From NCBI RefSeq assembly GCF_013113715.1, contig NZ_CP053344.1, forward strand, positions 992,001-1,056,000: a stretch of 64,000 bases of DNA, written 5' to 3'. This document shows, one piece after another, positions 49,056 to 58,538 of this stretch; within the stretch, counting starts at the first letter, position 1, and the number at the start of each line of letters is the position of its first letter. The notes under the pieces were generated by a model. The model had not been told where the DNA came from, made no database searches, and saw only the letters and a program-made list of their open reading frames with translations. The stretch comes from Herbiconiux sp. SALV-R1 (GTDB taxonomy: Bacteria; Actinomycetota; Actinomycetes; Actinomycetales; Microbacteriaceae). The position numbers and the translations under genes were made by a program.

Positions 49056-49964
49056 GTGACGTCGGTGCCGAGGAACACGAGAACGGCCAAGACCGCGGAT
49101 TCCGAGCTCGACGGCATCGAGGTGGCGAAGCTCGGGCCGACCGGCCGACCCGTCACGGAGTTCCCGGTGCCCGCGCCCCTGCCCTCGCACGGGCCCGCCC
49201 GCATCATCTCGCTCTGCAACCAGAAGGGTGGGGTGGGTAAGACCACCACCTCGGTGAACGTGGGGGCGGCGCTCGCCGAGTACGGCCGGCGCGTGCTCGC
49301 CATCGACTTCGACCCGCAGGGCGCCCTGTCGGCGGGGCTCGGGGTGCAGACGCACGACGCCATCACCATTTACGACCTGCTGATCGGCAACGTCAAAGAC
49401 CCGCTCGAGGCCATCCAGCCCACGAGCGTTCCCGGGCTCGACATCATCCCGGCGAACATCGACCTCTCCGCGGCCGAGGTGCACCTCGTGAGCGAGGTGG
49501 CGCGAGAGTCGATCCTGGCGCGGGTGCTGCGCAAGGTGAGCGACCGGTACGACGTCATCCTCATCGACTGCCAGCCCTCGCTCGGCCTCCTCACCGTGAA
49601 CGCGCTCACCGCGAGCCACGGCGTGCTCATCCCGCTCGAGTGCGAGTACTTCGCGCTGCGCGGTGTGGCGCTGCTCGTCGAGACCATCGACAAGGTGCGC
49701 GACCGGCTGAACCCGGCGCTCGTGCTCGACGGCATCCTCGCCACCATGTACGACCCGCGCACCCTGCACTCGCGCGAGGTGCTCGAGCGGGTGGTCGAGA
49801 CCTTCGGCGACAAGGTGTTCGAGACGGTGATCGGGCGCACGGTGAAGTTCCCGGATGCGACGGTGGCGGGCAAGCCCATCACCCAGTTCGCGCCGGAGCA
49901 CAACTCCGCCAAGGCGTACAAGCAGCTGGCCAGGGAGCTCGTCGCGCGTGGCGCGATCGCCTGA
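49056..49964 (+). CDS. parA: ParA family ATPase (chromosome partitioning/segregation)
   Basis: 302 residues. Deviant Walker A SLCNQKGGVGKTTTSVNVGA (about 50-69), Walker A' AIDFDPQGALSAGLGV and Walker B DVILIDCQPSLGLLTVNAL. No parB partner is adjacent; instead scpA and scpB follow, as with Rv1708. This is therefore the scp-linked ParA paralogue rather than the origin-proximal Soj/ParA. Role in segregation is inferred. Confidence 0.92.
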   Translation: MTSVPRNTRTAKTADSELDGIEVAKLGPTGRPVTEFPVPAPLPSHGPARIISLCNQKGGVGKTTTSVNVGAALAEYGRRVLAIDFDPQGALSAGLGVQTHDAITIYDLLIGNVKDPLEAIQPTSVPGLDIIPANIDLSAAEVHLVSEVARESILARVLRKVSDRYDVILIDCQPSLGLLTVNALTASHGVLIPLECEYFALRGVALLVETIDKVRDRLNPALVLDGILATMYDPRTLHSREVLERVVETFGDKVFETVIGRTVKFPDATVAGKPITQFAPEHNSAKAYKQLARELVARGAIA

Positions 49965-50838
49965 GCCCCGCGTGGCGGGCGGGCCGGCGGGCACGTCGGT
50001 GTCTGTGCAGACGGATGCCGCTGCCGGGCTCTCGGAGGCGGCGGTTCCCGAGGCGACGCCCGGCTTCTCGCTCAGCCTCGACAACTTCGAGGGGCCGTTC
50101 GACCTGCTGCTCTCGCTGATCACCAAGCACGAGCTCGACATCACCGAGGTGTCGCTCAGCCGGGTGACCGACGAGTTCATCGGCTACCTCAAGGGGCTGG
50201 ACTCGGCGGAGGAGCTCGACCGCGCATCCGAGTTCCTGGTGGTGGCGGCGACGCTGCTCGACCTGAAGATCGTGGGGCTGCTGCCCCAGGGCGAGCTCGT
50301 CGACGCCGAAGACGTGGCGCTGCTCGAGGCGCGCGACCTGCTGTTCGCGCGCCTGTTGCAGTACCGGGCGTTCAAGGTGGTGTCGGCGTGGCTGGCGGAG
50401 AAGTTCGAACAGGAGGCCACGCGGTGGCCTCGTGTGGTGCGGCTGGAGGAGAAGTTCCGGCAGCAGACGCCCGAGCTGGTGTGGACGCTCTCGGCCGACG
50501 ACTTCGCCGCGCTCGCCGTGGTGGCGATGACGCCGCGCGAGCTGCCCGTGGTGGGGCTCGAGCATCTGCACGCGCCGCTGGTGAGCATCCGGGAGCAGGC
50601 GGCGCACGTCGTGGCGGTGCTGCGGCGGGGTGGGCCGGTGTCGTTCCGGGAGCTGATCGCGGGGATCGTCGAGAAGGGTGTGGTGATCGCGCGGTTCCTC
50701 GCCGTGCTCGAGCTGTACCGGCACGCGTCGATCTCGTTCGAGCAGCTGGAGCCGCTCGGCGATCTCACGCTCACCTGGACGGCGGAGAACTGGAGCGAGG
50801 AGAACCTGGCCAACCTGGGGGCGGACTATGACAGCTGA
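49948..50838 (+). CDS. scpA: Segregation and condensation protein A
   Basis: 296 residues from the GTG at 49948, which overlaps the parA end and has GGGAG 10 nt upstream; GTG codons at 49972, 49999 and 50005 are alternatives. The kleisin N-domain starts at FSLSLDNFEGPFDLLLSLI, and the middle EFLVVAATLLDLKIVGLLP and C-terminal winged helix (VSFRELIAGIVEKGVVIARFLAVLELYR) match ScpA. It bridges the two SMC heads; smc is outside the window. The 3' end overlaps scpB by 11 bp. Confidence 0.93.
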   Translation: MARSPEPRVAGGPAGTSVSVQTDAAAGLSEAAVPEATPGFSLSLDNFEGPFDLLLSLITKHELDITEVSLSRVTDEFIGYLKGLDSAEELDRASEFLVVAATLLDLKIVGLLPQGELVDAEDVALLEARDLLFARLLQYRAFKVVSAWLAEKFEQEATRWPRVVRLEEKFRQQTPELVWTLSADDFAALAVVAMTPRELPVVGLEHLHAPLVSIREQAAHVVAVLRRGGPVSFRELIAGIVEKGVVIARFLAVLELYRHASISFEQLEPLGDLTLTWTAENWSEENLANLGADYDS

Positions 50839-51454
50839 GAGCGAGACGGTCGTGGAGGCGCCCGCCGCCGACACCGGGACTGCGCCGCAGACGGTCGACG
50901 TCGACCGGGCGCTGGAGGCGATCTTCATGGTCGCCGACGAGCCGCAGGGGCTCGTGGCGCTGGCCACCGCGGTGGGGCGGCCCGTCGCCGTGGTGCGGCA
51001 GGCCATCGAGCGACTCGTCGACGACTACGACGGTGTCGCGCCCGGCAGCGTGCGACGCGGCTTCGAGCTGCGCGAGGTGGCGGGCGGCTGGCGCATCTAC
51101 GTGCGCGCCGACTGGGACGAGCTGGTGCGCGACTTCGTGACCACGCAGAACCCGTCACGGCTCTCGCAGGCGGCGCTCGAGACGCTCTCGGTGATCGCGT
51201 ACAAGCAGCCCATCTCCCGGGGAGCCGTGGCGAGCATCCGTGCCGTCAACGTCGACTCGGTGGTGCGCACGCTGCTCAGCCGCGGGCTCATCACCGAGGT
51301 GTCGACGCAGGCCGAGACCGGGGCGATCCTCTACGGCACGACCGATCTGCTGCTGACCCAGCTCGGCATCAACTCCCTCGACGAGCTGCCCCGCATCTCG
51401 CCGCTGCTCGACGACGGCAGCGAAGGCTTCGATGAGACAGGACAGGTGCGATGA
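50828..51454 (+). CDS. scpB: Segregation and condensation protein B
   Basis: 208 residues, two winged-helix domains (RALEAIFMVADEPQGLVALA ... LSQAALETLSVIAYKQPISRG ... VVRTLLSRGLITEV). A dimer of ScpB binds the ScpA linker in the SMC-ScpAB condensin. Overlaps at both ends with neighbours show tight coupling. Confidence 0.97.
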   Translation: MTAESETVVEAPAADTGTAPQTVDVDRALEAIFMVADEPQGLVALATAVGRPVAVVRQAIERLVDDYDGVAPGSVRRGFELREVAGGWRIYVRADWDELVRDFVTTQNPSRLSQAALETLSVIAYKQPISRGAVASIRAVNVDSVVRTLLSRGLITEVSTQAETGAILYGTTDLLLTQLGINSLDELPRISPLLDDGSEGFDETGQVR

Positions 51455-52404
51455 CCCCGTTCGAGATTCCGCCGTGGAACGACGCCGAGGCGCCCGAGGG
51501 CGTGCGGCTGCAGAAGGTGATGGCCGCGGCCGGGGTGGCGTCGCGGCGTGTGTCGGAGCAGATGATCGAGGCCGGGTGGGTCGAGGTGAACGGCGAGATC
51601 GTCACCGAGCTCGGGCGGCGGATCGATCCCGCGGTCGACCTCGTGGCCGTCGACGGGGTGGCCGTGCAGCTCGACCCCGCGAAGCGCTACGTGATGCTCA
51701 ACAAGCCGGTGGGGGTGGTGAGCTCGCTCTCCGACGAGCGCGGCCGGCCCGATCTGCGGCGCTTCACCGACTCGTTCGAGGAGCGGTTGTTCAACGTGGG
51801 GCGGCTCGACGCCGAGACCAGCGGGCTGCTCATCCTCACCAACGACGGCGACCTCGCGCACGTGCTGGCGCATCCGTCGTTCGGGGTGATGAAGACGTAC
51901 ATCGCCAAAGTGGAGGGGCGGGTGACGCCGCAGACCGTGGCGCGGCTGACCGCGGGCGTGACACTCGACGATGGGCCGATCGCCGCCGACAAGGCGCGGC
52001 TGCTCGACGTCGAGCGGGCGACCTCGCTCGTGGAGCTGACGCTGCACTCGGGGCGGAACCGGATCGTGAGGCGGATGCTCGCGGAGGTGGGGCACCCGGT
52101 CGTCGAGCTCGTGCGGCGGTCATTCGGGCCGCTCAACCTCGGCACGCTGAAGGCGGGCGGGATGCGGGAGCTGACGCGGGCCGAGGTGGGGGCGCTGCTG
52201 ACGCTGTCGCGGGACGCGGGGGCGGAGGGCGCGGCGGGTGCCGGGCAGGAGGGCGCTGCGGATGCCGGGCACGGTAGTGCTGCGGATGCCGGGCATGATG
52301 CTGCGGGGAGCACGGCGCCAGGCACTGTGCCGGGAACCGGGCGGGACGCTGCGGGGAGCACGGCGCCGGGTGACCGGCCCGCGAAGAACAAGAGAAGGAA
52401 GTAG
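51451..52404 (+). CDS. rluB: Ribosomal large-subunit pseudouridine synthase RluB family
   Basis: 317 residues. S4 domain (VRLQKVMAAAGVASRRVSEQ), then the RsuA/RluB catalytic domain with the nucleophile Asp in VGRLDAETSGLLILTNDGDL (about residue 114). The last 70 residues are a low-complexity Ala/Gly tail made of near repeats (ADAGHGSAADAGH, two AGSTAPG blocks) ending in KNKRRK. At the DNA level the 20-bp word GCTGCGGGGAGCACGGCGCC occurs twice (52300 and 52348). The family makes pseudouridine 2605 of 23S rRNA in E. coli. Confidence 0.93.
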   Translation: MTPFEIPPWNDAEAPEGVRLQKVMAAAGVASRRVSEQMIEAGWVEVNGEIVTELGRRIDPAVDLVAVDGVAVQLDPAKRYVMLNKPVGVVSSLSDERGRPDLRRFTDSFEERLFNVGRLDAETSGLLILTNDGDLAHVLAHPSFGVMKTYIAKVEGRVTPQTVARLTAGVTLDDGPIAADKARLLDVERATSLVELTLHSGRNRIVRRMLAEVGHPVVELVRRSFGPLNLGTLKAGGMRELTRAEVGALLTLSRDAGAEGAAGAGQEGAADAGHGSAADAGHDAAGSTAPGTVPGTGRDAAGSTAPGDRPAKNKRRK

Positions 52405-52406
52405 TC

Positions 52407-53489
52407 GTGGTGGAGAGCCGGTTGACGGGGCCCGTGAGGGTGGTCGGGGTGGGGTTGCTGGGCACCAGCATCGCGCTCGGGCTGCGGGCGCGCGGGGTCG
52501 ACGTGATCCTGTCGGATGCGTCACCCACCAACGTGAGCATCGCCATCGACTACGGAGCGGGGCGCCGGGCGACCGACGGCGACGAGCCGCAGCTCATCGT
52601 GGTGTGCGTGCCGCCCGACGTGACGGCCTCGGTCATCGTGCGCGAGCTGTCGGCGTACCCGCGTGCGGTCGTCACCGATGTGGCGAGCGTGAAGCAGCCG
52701 ATCCTGGATGCGGTGGCCGAGGCCGGGGGGGACCTCACCCGGTACGTGGGGTCGCATCCGCTCGCCGGGCGGGAGAAGGGCGGGCCGATGTCGGGCCGCG
52801 CTGATCTGTTCGTGGGTCGCCCGTGGGTGGTGGCCGGGCATCCTGCCATCTCGTACCAGACGGCGGCCGCGGTCGACGACCTCATCCTCGACCTCGGGGC
52901 GACCCTCGTCGAGATGACCGCCGCCGACCACGACGCCGGTGTGGCGCTTGTCTCGCACGTGCCGCAGGTGGTGTCGTCGGTGCTCGCGCAGCGGCTCATC
53001 GCGGCACCCGACTCGGCCGTCAACCTCGCGGGGCAGGGGCTGCGCGACGTGACGCGCATCGCGGCGAGCGACCCCGAGCTGTGGGTGCAGATCCTCGGGG
53101 CGAACGCGCCGCTCGTGGTGTCGCAGCTGACGGCGTTCCGCGACGATCTCGACCGGTTCATCGAGGCGCTCGCCGACCCGGCGGCGCCGGGGGCTCGGCG
53201 GGGCATCGCCGAAGGGCTCGCGGCGGGGAACGCCGGGGTGGCCCGGATACCGGGGAAGCACGGGCAGGACAAGAAGTACGCCTCGCTCGTCGTCATGGTC
53301 GACGACAAGCCCGGGGAGCTCGCACGGTTGTTCGCCGAGGTGGGCGAGGAGGGCGTGAACCTCGAAGACCTGCGGCTCGAGCACTCACCGGGGGCGCAGG
53401 TGGGTCTCGCCGAGATCTCGGTGCTGCCCGAGGTGCTGGAGCGGCTGACGGAGGCGCTCGCCGCGCGCGGGTGGAGGATCGCGGGATGA
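52407..53489 (+). CDS. tyrA: Prephenate dehydrogenase
   Basis: 360 residues. NAD-binding [21 protein letters not shown], catalytic region [20 protein letters not shown], and a C-terminal ACT domain ([34 protein letters not shown]) that should bind an amino-acid effector. It oxidises prephenate in tyrosine synthesis. Tyr control through the ACT domain is inferred. The location between rluB and cmk is usual for Actinobacteria. Confidence 0.96.
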   Translation: MVESRLTGPVRVVGVGLLGTSIALGLRARGVDVILSDASPTNVSIAIDYGAGRRATDGDEPQLIVVCVPPDVTASVIVRELSAYPRAVVTDVASVKQPILDAVAEAGGDLTRYVGSHPLAGREKGGPMSGRADLFVGRPWVVAGHPAISYQTAAAVDDLILDLGATLVEMTAADHDAGVALVSHVPQVVSSVLAQRLIAAPDSAVNLAGQGLRDVTRIAASDPELWVQILGANAPLVVSQLTAFRDDLDRFIEALADPAAPGARRGIAEGLAAGNAGVARIPGKHGQDKKYASLVVMVDDKPGELARLFAEVGEEGVNLEDLRLEHSPGAQVGLAEISVLPEVLERLTEALAARGWRIAG

Positions 53490-53532
53490 GCGGCTGCGGC
53501 GACGACGGGTATGGAGTTCTCCCGACGTGGGG

Positions 53533-54321
53533 ATGAGTGAGGCGGAGATGGCGGAGGTCAGCGGGAGGGTGGGAGAAGTGCGGGTGGACGAGGGTGCGAG
53601 CGGAGTGAGCGGAGCGAACGGCGCGAGCGGGCGGGAGCCCGTGACGGTGGCGGTCGACGGGCCCGCGGGCAGCGGCAAGTCGAGCGTGAGCAAGGCCGCG
53701 GCGCGGGAGCTCGGCTTCGGGTACCTCGACACCGGTGCCTCGTACCGGGCGCTCGCCTGGAGTCTGCTGGAGCGGCAGGTCCACGCGGAGGACGCATCCG
53801 TCGTCATCGCCGCTCTCGACGACTTCGACTTCCGCATCGGCACCGACCCCGAGCACTACTTCGTGCGGGTGGGGGAGACCGAGGTGACCGACGCCATCCG
53901 CGAGCCGCGCGTCACCGCCGTGGTGAGTCTCGTGGCGCGGGTGCCCGAGGTGCGGGTGTGGCTGAACGAGCGGTTCAGGGCCATCGTCGCCGCGTCGGAG
54001 TTCCCGGGCGTGGTGGTGGAGGGGCGTGACATCACGACGGTGGTGGCTCCGGATGCTCCGGTGCGCATCCTGCTCACGGCCAGTGAAGAGGCTAGAATGG
54101 CCAGGCGTTCGAAGGAGTTGACGGGCGAGTCGGCCGAGAAGGTCGGCGCCGCGCTGCGGTCTCGCGACCAGGCGGACTCGCGGGTCGTCGACTTCATGAA
54201 CGCCGCCGACGGTGTGACCACCGTCGACTCGACCCACCTCGACTTCGACCAGACCGTCGCACGGGTGGTGGAGGTCGTGCACGACCGCATCGATCTCACG
54301 GAAACAGGCCGCTCCCACTAG
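53533..54321 (+). CDS. cmk: Cytidylate kinase
   Basis: 262 residues from the ATG at 53533 (GTG at 53527 and ATG at 53548 are possible). The first 35 residues are low-complexity; the kinase core begins with [20 protein letters not shown] (P-loop), followed by [33 protein letters not shown] and RRSKELTGE (LID). It phosphorylates CMP and dCMP, complementing CTP synthase encoded upstream. A 30-nt gap leads to der; some Actinobacteria fuse the two. Confidence 0.96.
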   Translation: MSEAEMAEVSGRVGEVRVDEGASGVSGANGASGREPVTVAVDGPAGSGKSSVSKAAARELGFGYLDTGASYRALAWSLLERQVHAEDASVVIAALDDFDFRIGTDPEHYFVRVGETEVTDAIREPRVTAVVSLVARVPEVRVWLNERFRAIVAASEFPGVVVEGRDITTVVAPDAPVRILLTASEEARMARRSKELTGESAEKVGAALRSRDQADSRVVDFMNAADGVTTVDSTHLDFDQTVARVVEVVHDRIDLTETGRSH

Positions 54322-54351
54322 GGCGGGCCCGACAGACAGCGAGGACCTCGC

Positions 54352-55935
54352 ATGGTGGACAAGCAGAATCCGAACGACGAGCTCTCGGGCTACGGGCCTG
54401 GCGGGGCCGACTCCGGCGGCTCCGGTGCCGACGTCGAGATCGAGGAGTTCGAGGCCGAGGCCGACGACCTCGCGTCGCGGCTCGACGGGGTCGACGACGA
54501 CCTCGCCGAGCAGAGGGCCGCCGCACTGCGCGCCGGCCTCGACGACTACGAGCTCGACGAGGGCGACCTCGACCTGCTCGAGCTGAACGACGACTACCCC
54601 GACGGGCAGTTCTTCCTGCCCGCACTCCCCGTGCTCGCCATCGTGGGGCGGCCGAACGTCGGCAAGTCGGCGCTGGTCAACCGCATCCTGGGCCGACGCG
54701 AAGCGGTCGTCGAAGACACCCCCGGTGTCACCCGCGACCGCGTCGCCTACAAAGCCGAGTGGGCCGGGCGCCGGTTCACGCTCGTCGACACCGGCGGGTG
54801 GGAGCCGGATGCCGCGGGCATCAACGCCGCGGTCGCGGCGCAGGCGGAGGTCGCCATCGACCTCGCCGACGTGGTGCTGTTCGTCGTCGACTCCAACGTG
54901 GGGGCCACCGCGACCGACGAGCACGTGGTGAAGTTGCTGCGGCGGGCCAAGCGGCCCGTGTTCCTGGCGGCGAACAAGGTCGACGACGTGCGGCAGGAGC
55001 CCGCGGCATCCGCTCTCTGGTCGCTCGGGCTCGGTGAGCCGCACCCGGTGTCGGCGCTGCACGGGCGCGGCGTCGCCGACCTGCTCGACCTCGTGATGGA
55101 GAAGATGCCCGAGGTGTCGGCAGTCGCCAAGCAGGAGGTGGGCGGGCCGCGGCGCGTCGCCATCCTCGGGCGGCCGAACGTGGGCAAGAGCTCGCTGCTC
55201 AACAAGGCGGCGGGCGAGGAGCGGGTCGTCGTGAACGAGATGGCCGGAACCACGCGCGACCCCGTCGACGAGCAGATCGAGCTGGGCGGCAAGGTGTGGA
55301 CCTTCGTCGACACCGCGGGAATCCGCAAGCGGGTGCATCTGCAGCAGGGGGCCGATTTCTACGCGTCGCTGCGCACATCCGCTGCTCTGGAGAAGGCCGA
55401 GGTGGCCGTGGTGGTGCTCGACGTCACCGAGCCCATCTCGACGCAAGACCTGCGCATCATCGACCTCGTCCTCGAGTCGGGGCGGGCGCTCGTGCTCGCG
55501 TTCAACAAGTGGGACCTGCTCGACGACGACCGTCGCCGCTACCTCGAGCGCGAGATCGAGCAAGACCTGCACCACGTGACGTGGGCGCCGCGGGTGAACA
55601 TCTCGGCGCGCACCGGGCGGCACCTCGAGAAGCTCGTGCCGGCGCTCGAACTCGCGCTCGACTCGTGGGACACGCGCATTCCGACGGGCAAGTTCAACGC
55701 GTTCCTCGCCGAGCTCACGGCGGCGCACCCGCACCCGGTTCGGGGTGGGAAGCAGCCGCGCATCCTGTTCGGCACGCAGGCCGCGTCGCGGCCGCCGACC
55801 TTCGTGCTGTTCACCACCGGGTTCCTCGACCCGGGGTACCGGCGCTACGTGCAGCGCCGCCTGCGCGAGATCTACGGGTTCGAGGGGTCGCCGATCGTGG
55901 TGAACATGCGGGTGCGCGAGAAGCGCAAGCGGTAG
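54352..55935 (+). CDS. der: Ribosome biogenesis GTPase Der
   Basis: 527 residues: an acidic head of about 85 residues ([20 protein letters not shown]), two tandem GTPase domains (G1 motifs [18 protein letters not shown] and [19 protein letters not shown]4 NKVD and NKWD) and a KH-like C-terminal domain ([20 protein letters not shown]). Der is needed for 50S maturation. The acidic extension is common in Actinobacteria. A strong hairpin downstream ends this long gene run. Confidence 0.98.
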   Translation: MVDKQNPNDELSGYGPGGADSGGSGADVEIEEFEAEADDLASRLDGVDDDLAEQRAAALRAGLDDYELDEGDLDLLELNDDYPDGQFFLPALPVLAIVGRPNVGKSALVNRILGRREAVVEDTPGVTRDRVAYKAEWAGRRFTLVDTGGWEPDAAGINAAVAAQAEVAIDLADVVLFVVDSNVGATATDEHVVKLLRRAKRPVFLAANKVDDVRQEPAASALWSLGLGEPHPVSALHGRGVADLLDLVMEKMPEVSAVAKQEVGGPRRVAILGRPNVGKSSLLNKAAGEERVVVNEMAGTTRDPVDEQIELGGKVWTFVDTAGIRKRVHLQQGADFYASLRTSAALEKAEVAVVVLDVTEPISTQDLRIIDLVLESGRALVLAFNKWDLLDDDRRRYLEREIEQDLHHVTWAPRVNISARTGRHLEKLVPALELALDSWDTRIPTGKFNAFLAELTAAHPHPVRGGKQPRILFGTQAASRPPTFVLFTTGFLDPGYRRYVQRRLREIYGFEGSPIVVNMRVREKRKR

Positions 55936-55989
55936 GGCGCGGGTCGCGCGGTGCGGGCCCGGTCCCGGCCCCGGCCCCGGCGTCGAGAG

Positions 55990-56034
55990 TGCGCGAAGTG
56001 CCCCCTTCCCGGGTGGGAGGGGGCACTTCGCGCT
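55990..56034. terminator. Strong hairpin between der and the convergent ROK gene
   Basis: Arms GCGCGAAGTGCCCCC(T)TCCC and GGGAGGGGGCACTTCGCGC pair over about 19 bp with a short GGGT loop; a TTT follows. It can end der from one side and the ROK gene from the other. Confidence 0.88.
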
Positions 56035-56069
56035 TTGTCGGTGAGGGCGGGGTGCGGGCGCGGGCCGCG

Positions 56070-57056
56070 TCAGGGGAGGTAGTGGGGGTGGTGGACGAGG
56101 CCCGAGGCGCCGATGAGGGGGCCGTCGCCCGAGAGGGCTGACGGGAGAACGCGCACGCCCGGGATGGTGCTGAGCGGGGCCACCTCGTCGACGGCCGCCT
56201 GCACGAGGTCGATGTAGTCGGGCGACACCTTCGAGAAGCCGCCGCCGATGGCCACGGCCTCGAGGTCGACCAGGGCGCAGACGCTCGCGATGCCCTCGCC
56301 CACGGCGTGGGCCGAGCGCTCGATCGCCGCGCGGGCGAGCGGGTCGCCGGCGGCGGCCGCGGCGCCGAGCTCTTCGCCTGAGGTGCCGGCGAAGCCGTGC
56401 TCACGCGCCCACGACACGATGTTCGGGCCGGCGGCGATGCCCTCGAGGGTGACGGAGAGGTCGAGTCCGTGGCTGTCGGCCGCGCGGGTGTGCAGCTGGA
56501 TCTGCCCCACGTGCCCGGCGTTGCCGGTGCGGCCGCCCATGAGCTTGCCCTCGAGCAGCAGTCCGCCGCCGATGCCGGTCGACACGACCAGGCCCATCGC
56601 GTTGCGGCTGCCCTGCAGTGCGCCCGCCCACAGCTCGGCGAGCAGGATGCACAGGCCGTCGAGCCGCAGCACCACGTGATCGAGGCCCGAGCGCTCGCGC
56701 ACCAGCTCGGCGAGCGGGAAGTCGCGCCAGGCGTGCAGGTTGAGCGGAGAGACGCTGCCGCGTTCGATGGAGATCGGCCCCGCGCATCCGATTCCCGCTC
56801 CCGCGATGACGGAGCCGGGTGGGGTGGCGGCGAGGGTGGCGTCGATGACGCGGCCCACCGCATCCGCTATCTCGTCGGCACTGCTGCCGGCACCGGTGGG
56901 GGCGCGGTGGCGGGTGCCGGCGAGCACGGTGGCGTCGGCGGCGACCAGGGCCGATTCGACCTTGGTGCCGCCGACGTCGATCGCGAGGGCGAGAGGGGAA
57001 GCGAATGCGGGGGTCGGGGCGGGCGCGTCGGGCGCGTCGGTCTCGGTGAGGGGCAC
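56070..57056 (-). CDS. ROK family protein lacking the zinc-binding cysteines
   Basis: 328 residues, GTG start. ATP-binding ALAIDVGGTKVESALVAAD, GIGCAGPISIERG and VVSTGIGGGLLLEGKLMGG place it in the ROK sugar-kinase family. The usual GHxxCxxGxxGCxE zinc motif should come next, but the sequence runs NAGHVGQIQLHTRAADSHG with no cysteine. It may be an atypical kinase or a non-catalytic sugar sensor. No HTH is fused, so it is not a NagC-type repressor itself. It is 4 nt after the TetR gene and probably in its operon. Substrate unknown. Confidence 0.82.
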   Translation of the reverse strand: MPLTETDAPDAPAPTPAFASPLALAIDVGGTKVESALVAADATVLAGTRHRAPTGAGSSADEIADAVGRVIDATLAATPPGSVIAGAGIGCAGPISIERGSVSPLNLHAWRDFPLAELVRERSGLDHVVLRLDGLCILLAELWAGALQGSRNAMGLVVSTGIGGGLLLEGKLMGGRTGNAGHVGQIQLHTRAADSHGLDLSVTLEGIAAGPNIVSWAREHGFAGTSGEELGAAAAAGDPLARAAIERSAHAVGEGIASVCALVDLEAVAIGGGFSKVSPDYIDLVQAAVDEVAPLSTIPGVRVLPSALSGDGPLIGASGLVHHPHYLP

Positions 57057-57060
57057 CCCT

Positions 57061-57783
57061 CTATTTCACGGCATCGGAGAGGTCGGGCACGGCACACCAC
57101 GCGGTGGACAGGAGGAGAACCGACGAGGTTCGGGCCTCGATGTCGGTGTCGTCGCTGTTCGCCCAGTCTTCGAGCACGCCCACCATGCCGCCCGCGATGA
57201 ACGCCGCGGCCGTGGGGGTGTCGATGGCGGGGGAGGTGCCGCCCTGGCTCCGCCAAGCGGCGATGGTGAGGGAGGCGAGGTGGAACATGCGCACGAAGAG
57301 CTCGCGGCGGAAGCCGGCGTCGACGCGGGTGTTGAACATCATGCGGTAGGCGGCGCGGTTCTCGGCGACGTGTTCGAAGGCTTGGCGCACCGCATCCGTG
57401 CCGCGGGTGGTGAGTTGGGCGTGGTCGAGGTCGGTGAGGTCGGGGGCGGGGTTGTTTTCTTCTGCGGCGTCTTCGCTGGGTGAGCGTTCGGCGGCGAGTT
57501 CGGGCTCGTCGCCTCCGTTCGACATCTCGTCGAGGATGCTCGCGAAGGAGTCTGCGGCGAAGGCGAAGATGTCGCCGTAATGGCCGTAGAAGGTGGTGCG
57601 GTGAACGCCGGCGGTGCGGCACAGTTCGGAGATGCTGATCTCGGTGAGATCGTGCTCACGGAGGAGCTCGAACAAGGCGGTCGTCAAGGCTTCATGGGTT
57701 CTCGCCGCTCGGGGTTCGGCAAGGTTGACGGACGCGCCCTGACGTCTGGATACTACTGCGGGTAAGGCGGTTGACTCGGGCAT
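57061..57783 (-). CDS. TetR-family transcriptional regulator
   Basis: 240 residues from the ATG at 57783. HTH at about residues 25-75 (RTHEALTTALFELLREHDL, ISELCRTAGVHRTTFYGHYG). The C-terminal ligand domain (about 115-235) is unlike better-known TetR subclasses; a polar acidic linker (GDEPELAAERSPSEDAAEEN) separates them. CATAAT (57794-57789) five bases before the ATG suggests a leaderless start, and a 31-bp palindrome lies upstream. It probably controls itself and the ROK gene. Confidence 0.88.
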   Translation of the reverse strand: MPESTALPAVVSRRQGASVNLAEPRAARTHEALTTALFELLREHDLTEISISELCRTAGVHRTTFYGHYGDIFAFAADSFASILDEMSNGGDEPELAAERSPSEDAAEENNPAPDLTDLDHAQLTTRGTDAVRQAFEHVAENRAAYRMMFNTRVDAGFRRELFVRMFHLASLTIAAWRSQGGTSPAIDTPTAAAFIAGGMVGVLEDWANSDDTDIEARTSSVLLLSTAWCAVPDLSDAVK

Positions 57784-57816
57784 GGTCAATTATGCAACGC
57801 CGAACACGGGGAAAAC

Positions 57817-57847
57817 CCGAGTTTTGGACTGTCAGTCCCAAACTCGG
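57817..57847. promoter_or_regulatory. Palindromic operator upstream of tetR
   Basis: CCGAGTTTTGGACTG (57817-57831) and CAGTCCCAAACTCGG (57833-57847) are inverted copies matching in 14 of 15 positions around a single central base. The length, near-perfect symmetry and location 34 bp before the tetR start fit a TetR-dimer binding site. Confidence 0.75.
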
Positions 57848-58071
57848 CTACCTAATTTGGGTGAGAGCGCTGCGGGGGCCGTCCGGGTCATCCCCGCAGC
57901 GCGTCTCTGCGGTCGATTCTATGCATCCACATCGACGTACTTCCGCGGTTTTCGGGCCGCTCGGGGGTTCTGTTACGGGAGCGTGACTTGTGGACGGTGT
58001 TCTCCTGTCGGCGCTTCGGTGGCTCGTGTCGTTCGCTCGTGCTCGTGTCACTTTCCCCTCCCAGAAGGCGC

Positions 58072-58080
58072 TACTATAGA
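58072..58080 (+). promoter_or_regulatory. -10 region of the tRNA-Pro promoter
   Basis: TACTATAGA offers two overlapping -10 hexamers about 43 nt before the mature tRNA. A good -35 is not apparent. Confidence 0.5.
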
Positions 58081-58122
58081 CAAGTTGTTCGGAGCCGCTC
58101 GCCGGAATCGAACGACATGCCA

Positions 58123-58190
<68 letters not shown>

Positions 58191-58196
<6 letters not shown>

Positions 58197-58248
58197 CAAA
58201 TGAGGAGAGGGTCGCCCTAATGGGCGGCCCTCTCCTCATTTGTCGGGC
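58191..58248 (+). terminator. 27-bp hairpin overlapping the tRNA-Pro 3' end
   Basis: Arms 58191-58217 and 58222-58248 with a TAAT loop pair over 27 bp with one G-U. The left arm begins inside the acceptor stem (GCCCGA). It probably terminates the tRNA transcript although the T-run is only TTTG, and it can compete with acceptor-stem folding before processing. Confidence 0.75.
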
Positions 58249-58342
58249 AGCCAGGACGCGCAACCCGCTCGTGGGCTCACGCCGCGCAGAGGCTCCGGCC
58301 GGCGCGTCCAGCGCCGGTTGGAGGGCGCCGGTGGGGAGTCAC

Positions 58343-58358
58343 ATCCTGTCAGCCCGAC
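58343..58358 (+). repeat. Second copy of the tRNA-Pro 3' end
   Basis: ATCCTGTCAGCCCGAC is identical to tRNA-Pro positions 58182-58197 and lies 161 nt downstream in the same orientation. Direct copies of a tRNA 3' end are typical att sites of integrative elements; between the two copies there is only about 145 bp with no integrase, so this could be an excised-element scar or a partial tRNA duplication. Confidence 0.65.
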
Positions 58359-58406
58359 CCGGGCACACTCGCGACCTCCGCATGGCGCTCGGCCGAGATG
58401 TGCTGC

Positions 58407-58538
58407 CTACGGTGCCTCGTCGGCGAGTCTCTCCAGCGCCGCGAGCCGCGCATCCGGGTCGCCCGTGATCTCGGCCACGACGAGGTGGTCGCCGACCAGG
58501 TCGGGGTCGTCGAGGAGGTCGAGCAGGGTGTCGTTCAT
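58407..58538 (-). pseudogene. Detached C-terminal part of the P-loop ATPase
   Basis: 43 codons from ATG (MNDTLLDLLDDPDLVGDHLV ... ARLAALERLADEAP). Its ATG overlaps the TGA of the preceding frame (ATGA). In related ATPases I recall an 'AMND-LLDL' segment following directly on the part that ends in the upstream frame, so this looks like the same protein after a one-base frameshift. Translation as a coupled small protein cannot be excluded. Confidence 0.6.

Larger units (their letters stand above)
57784..58122. other. Intergenic region between tetR and tRNA-Pro
   Basis: 339 bp without a credible gene. It contains the tetR -10 (57789-57794), the palindromic operator (57817-57847), a GCTGCGGGG / CCCCGCAGC stem (57870-57896), and the tRNA promoter -10 (TACTAT/TATAGA, 58072-58080). 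I see nothing else. Confidence 0.6.
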
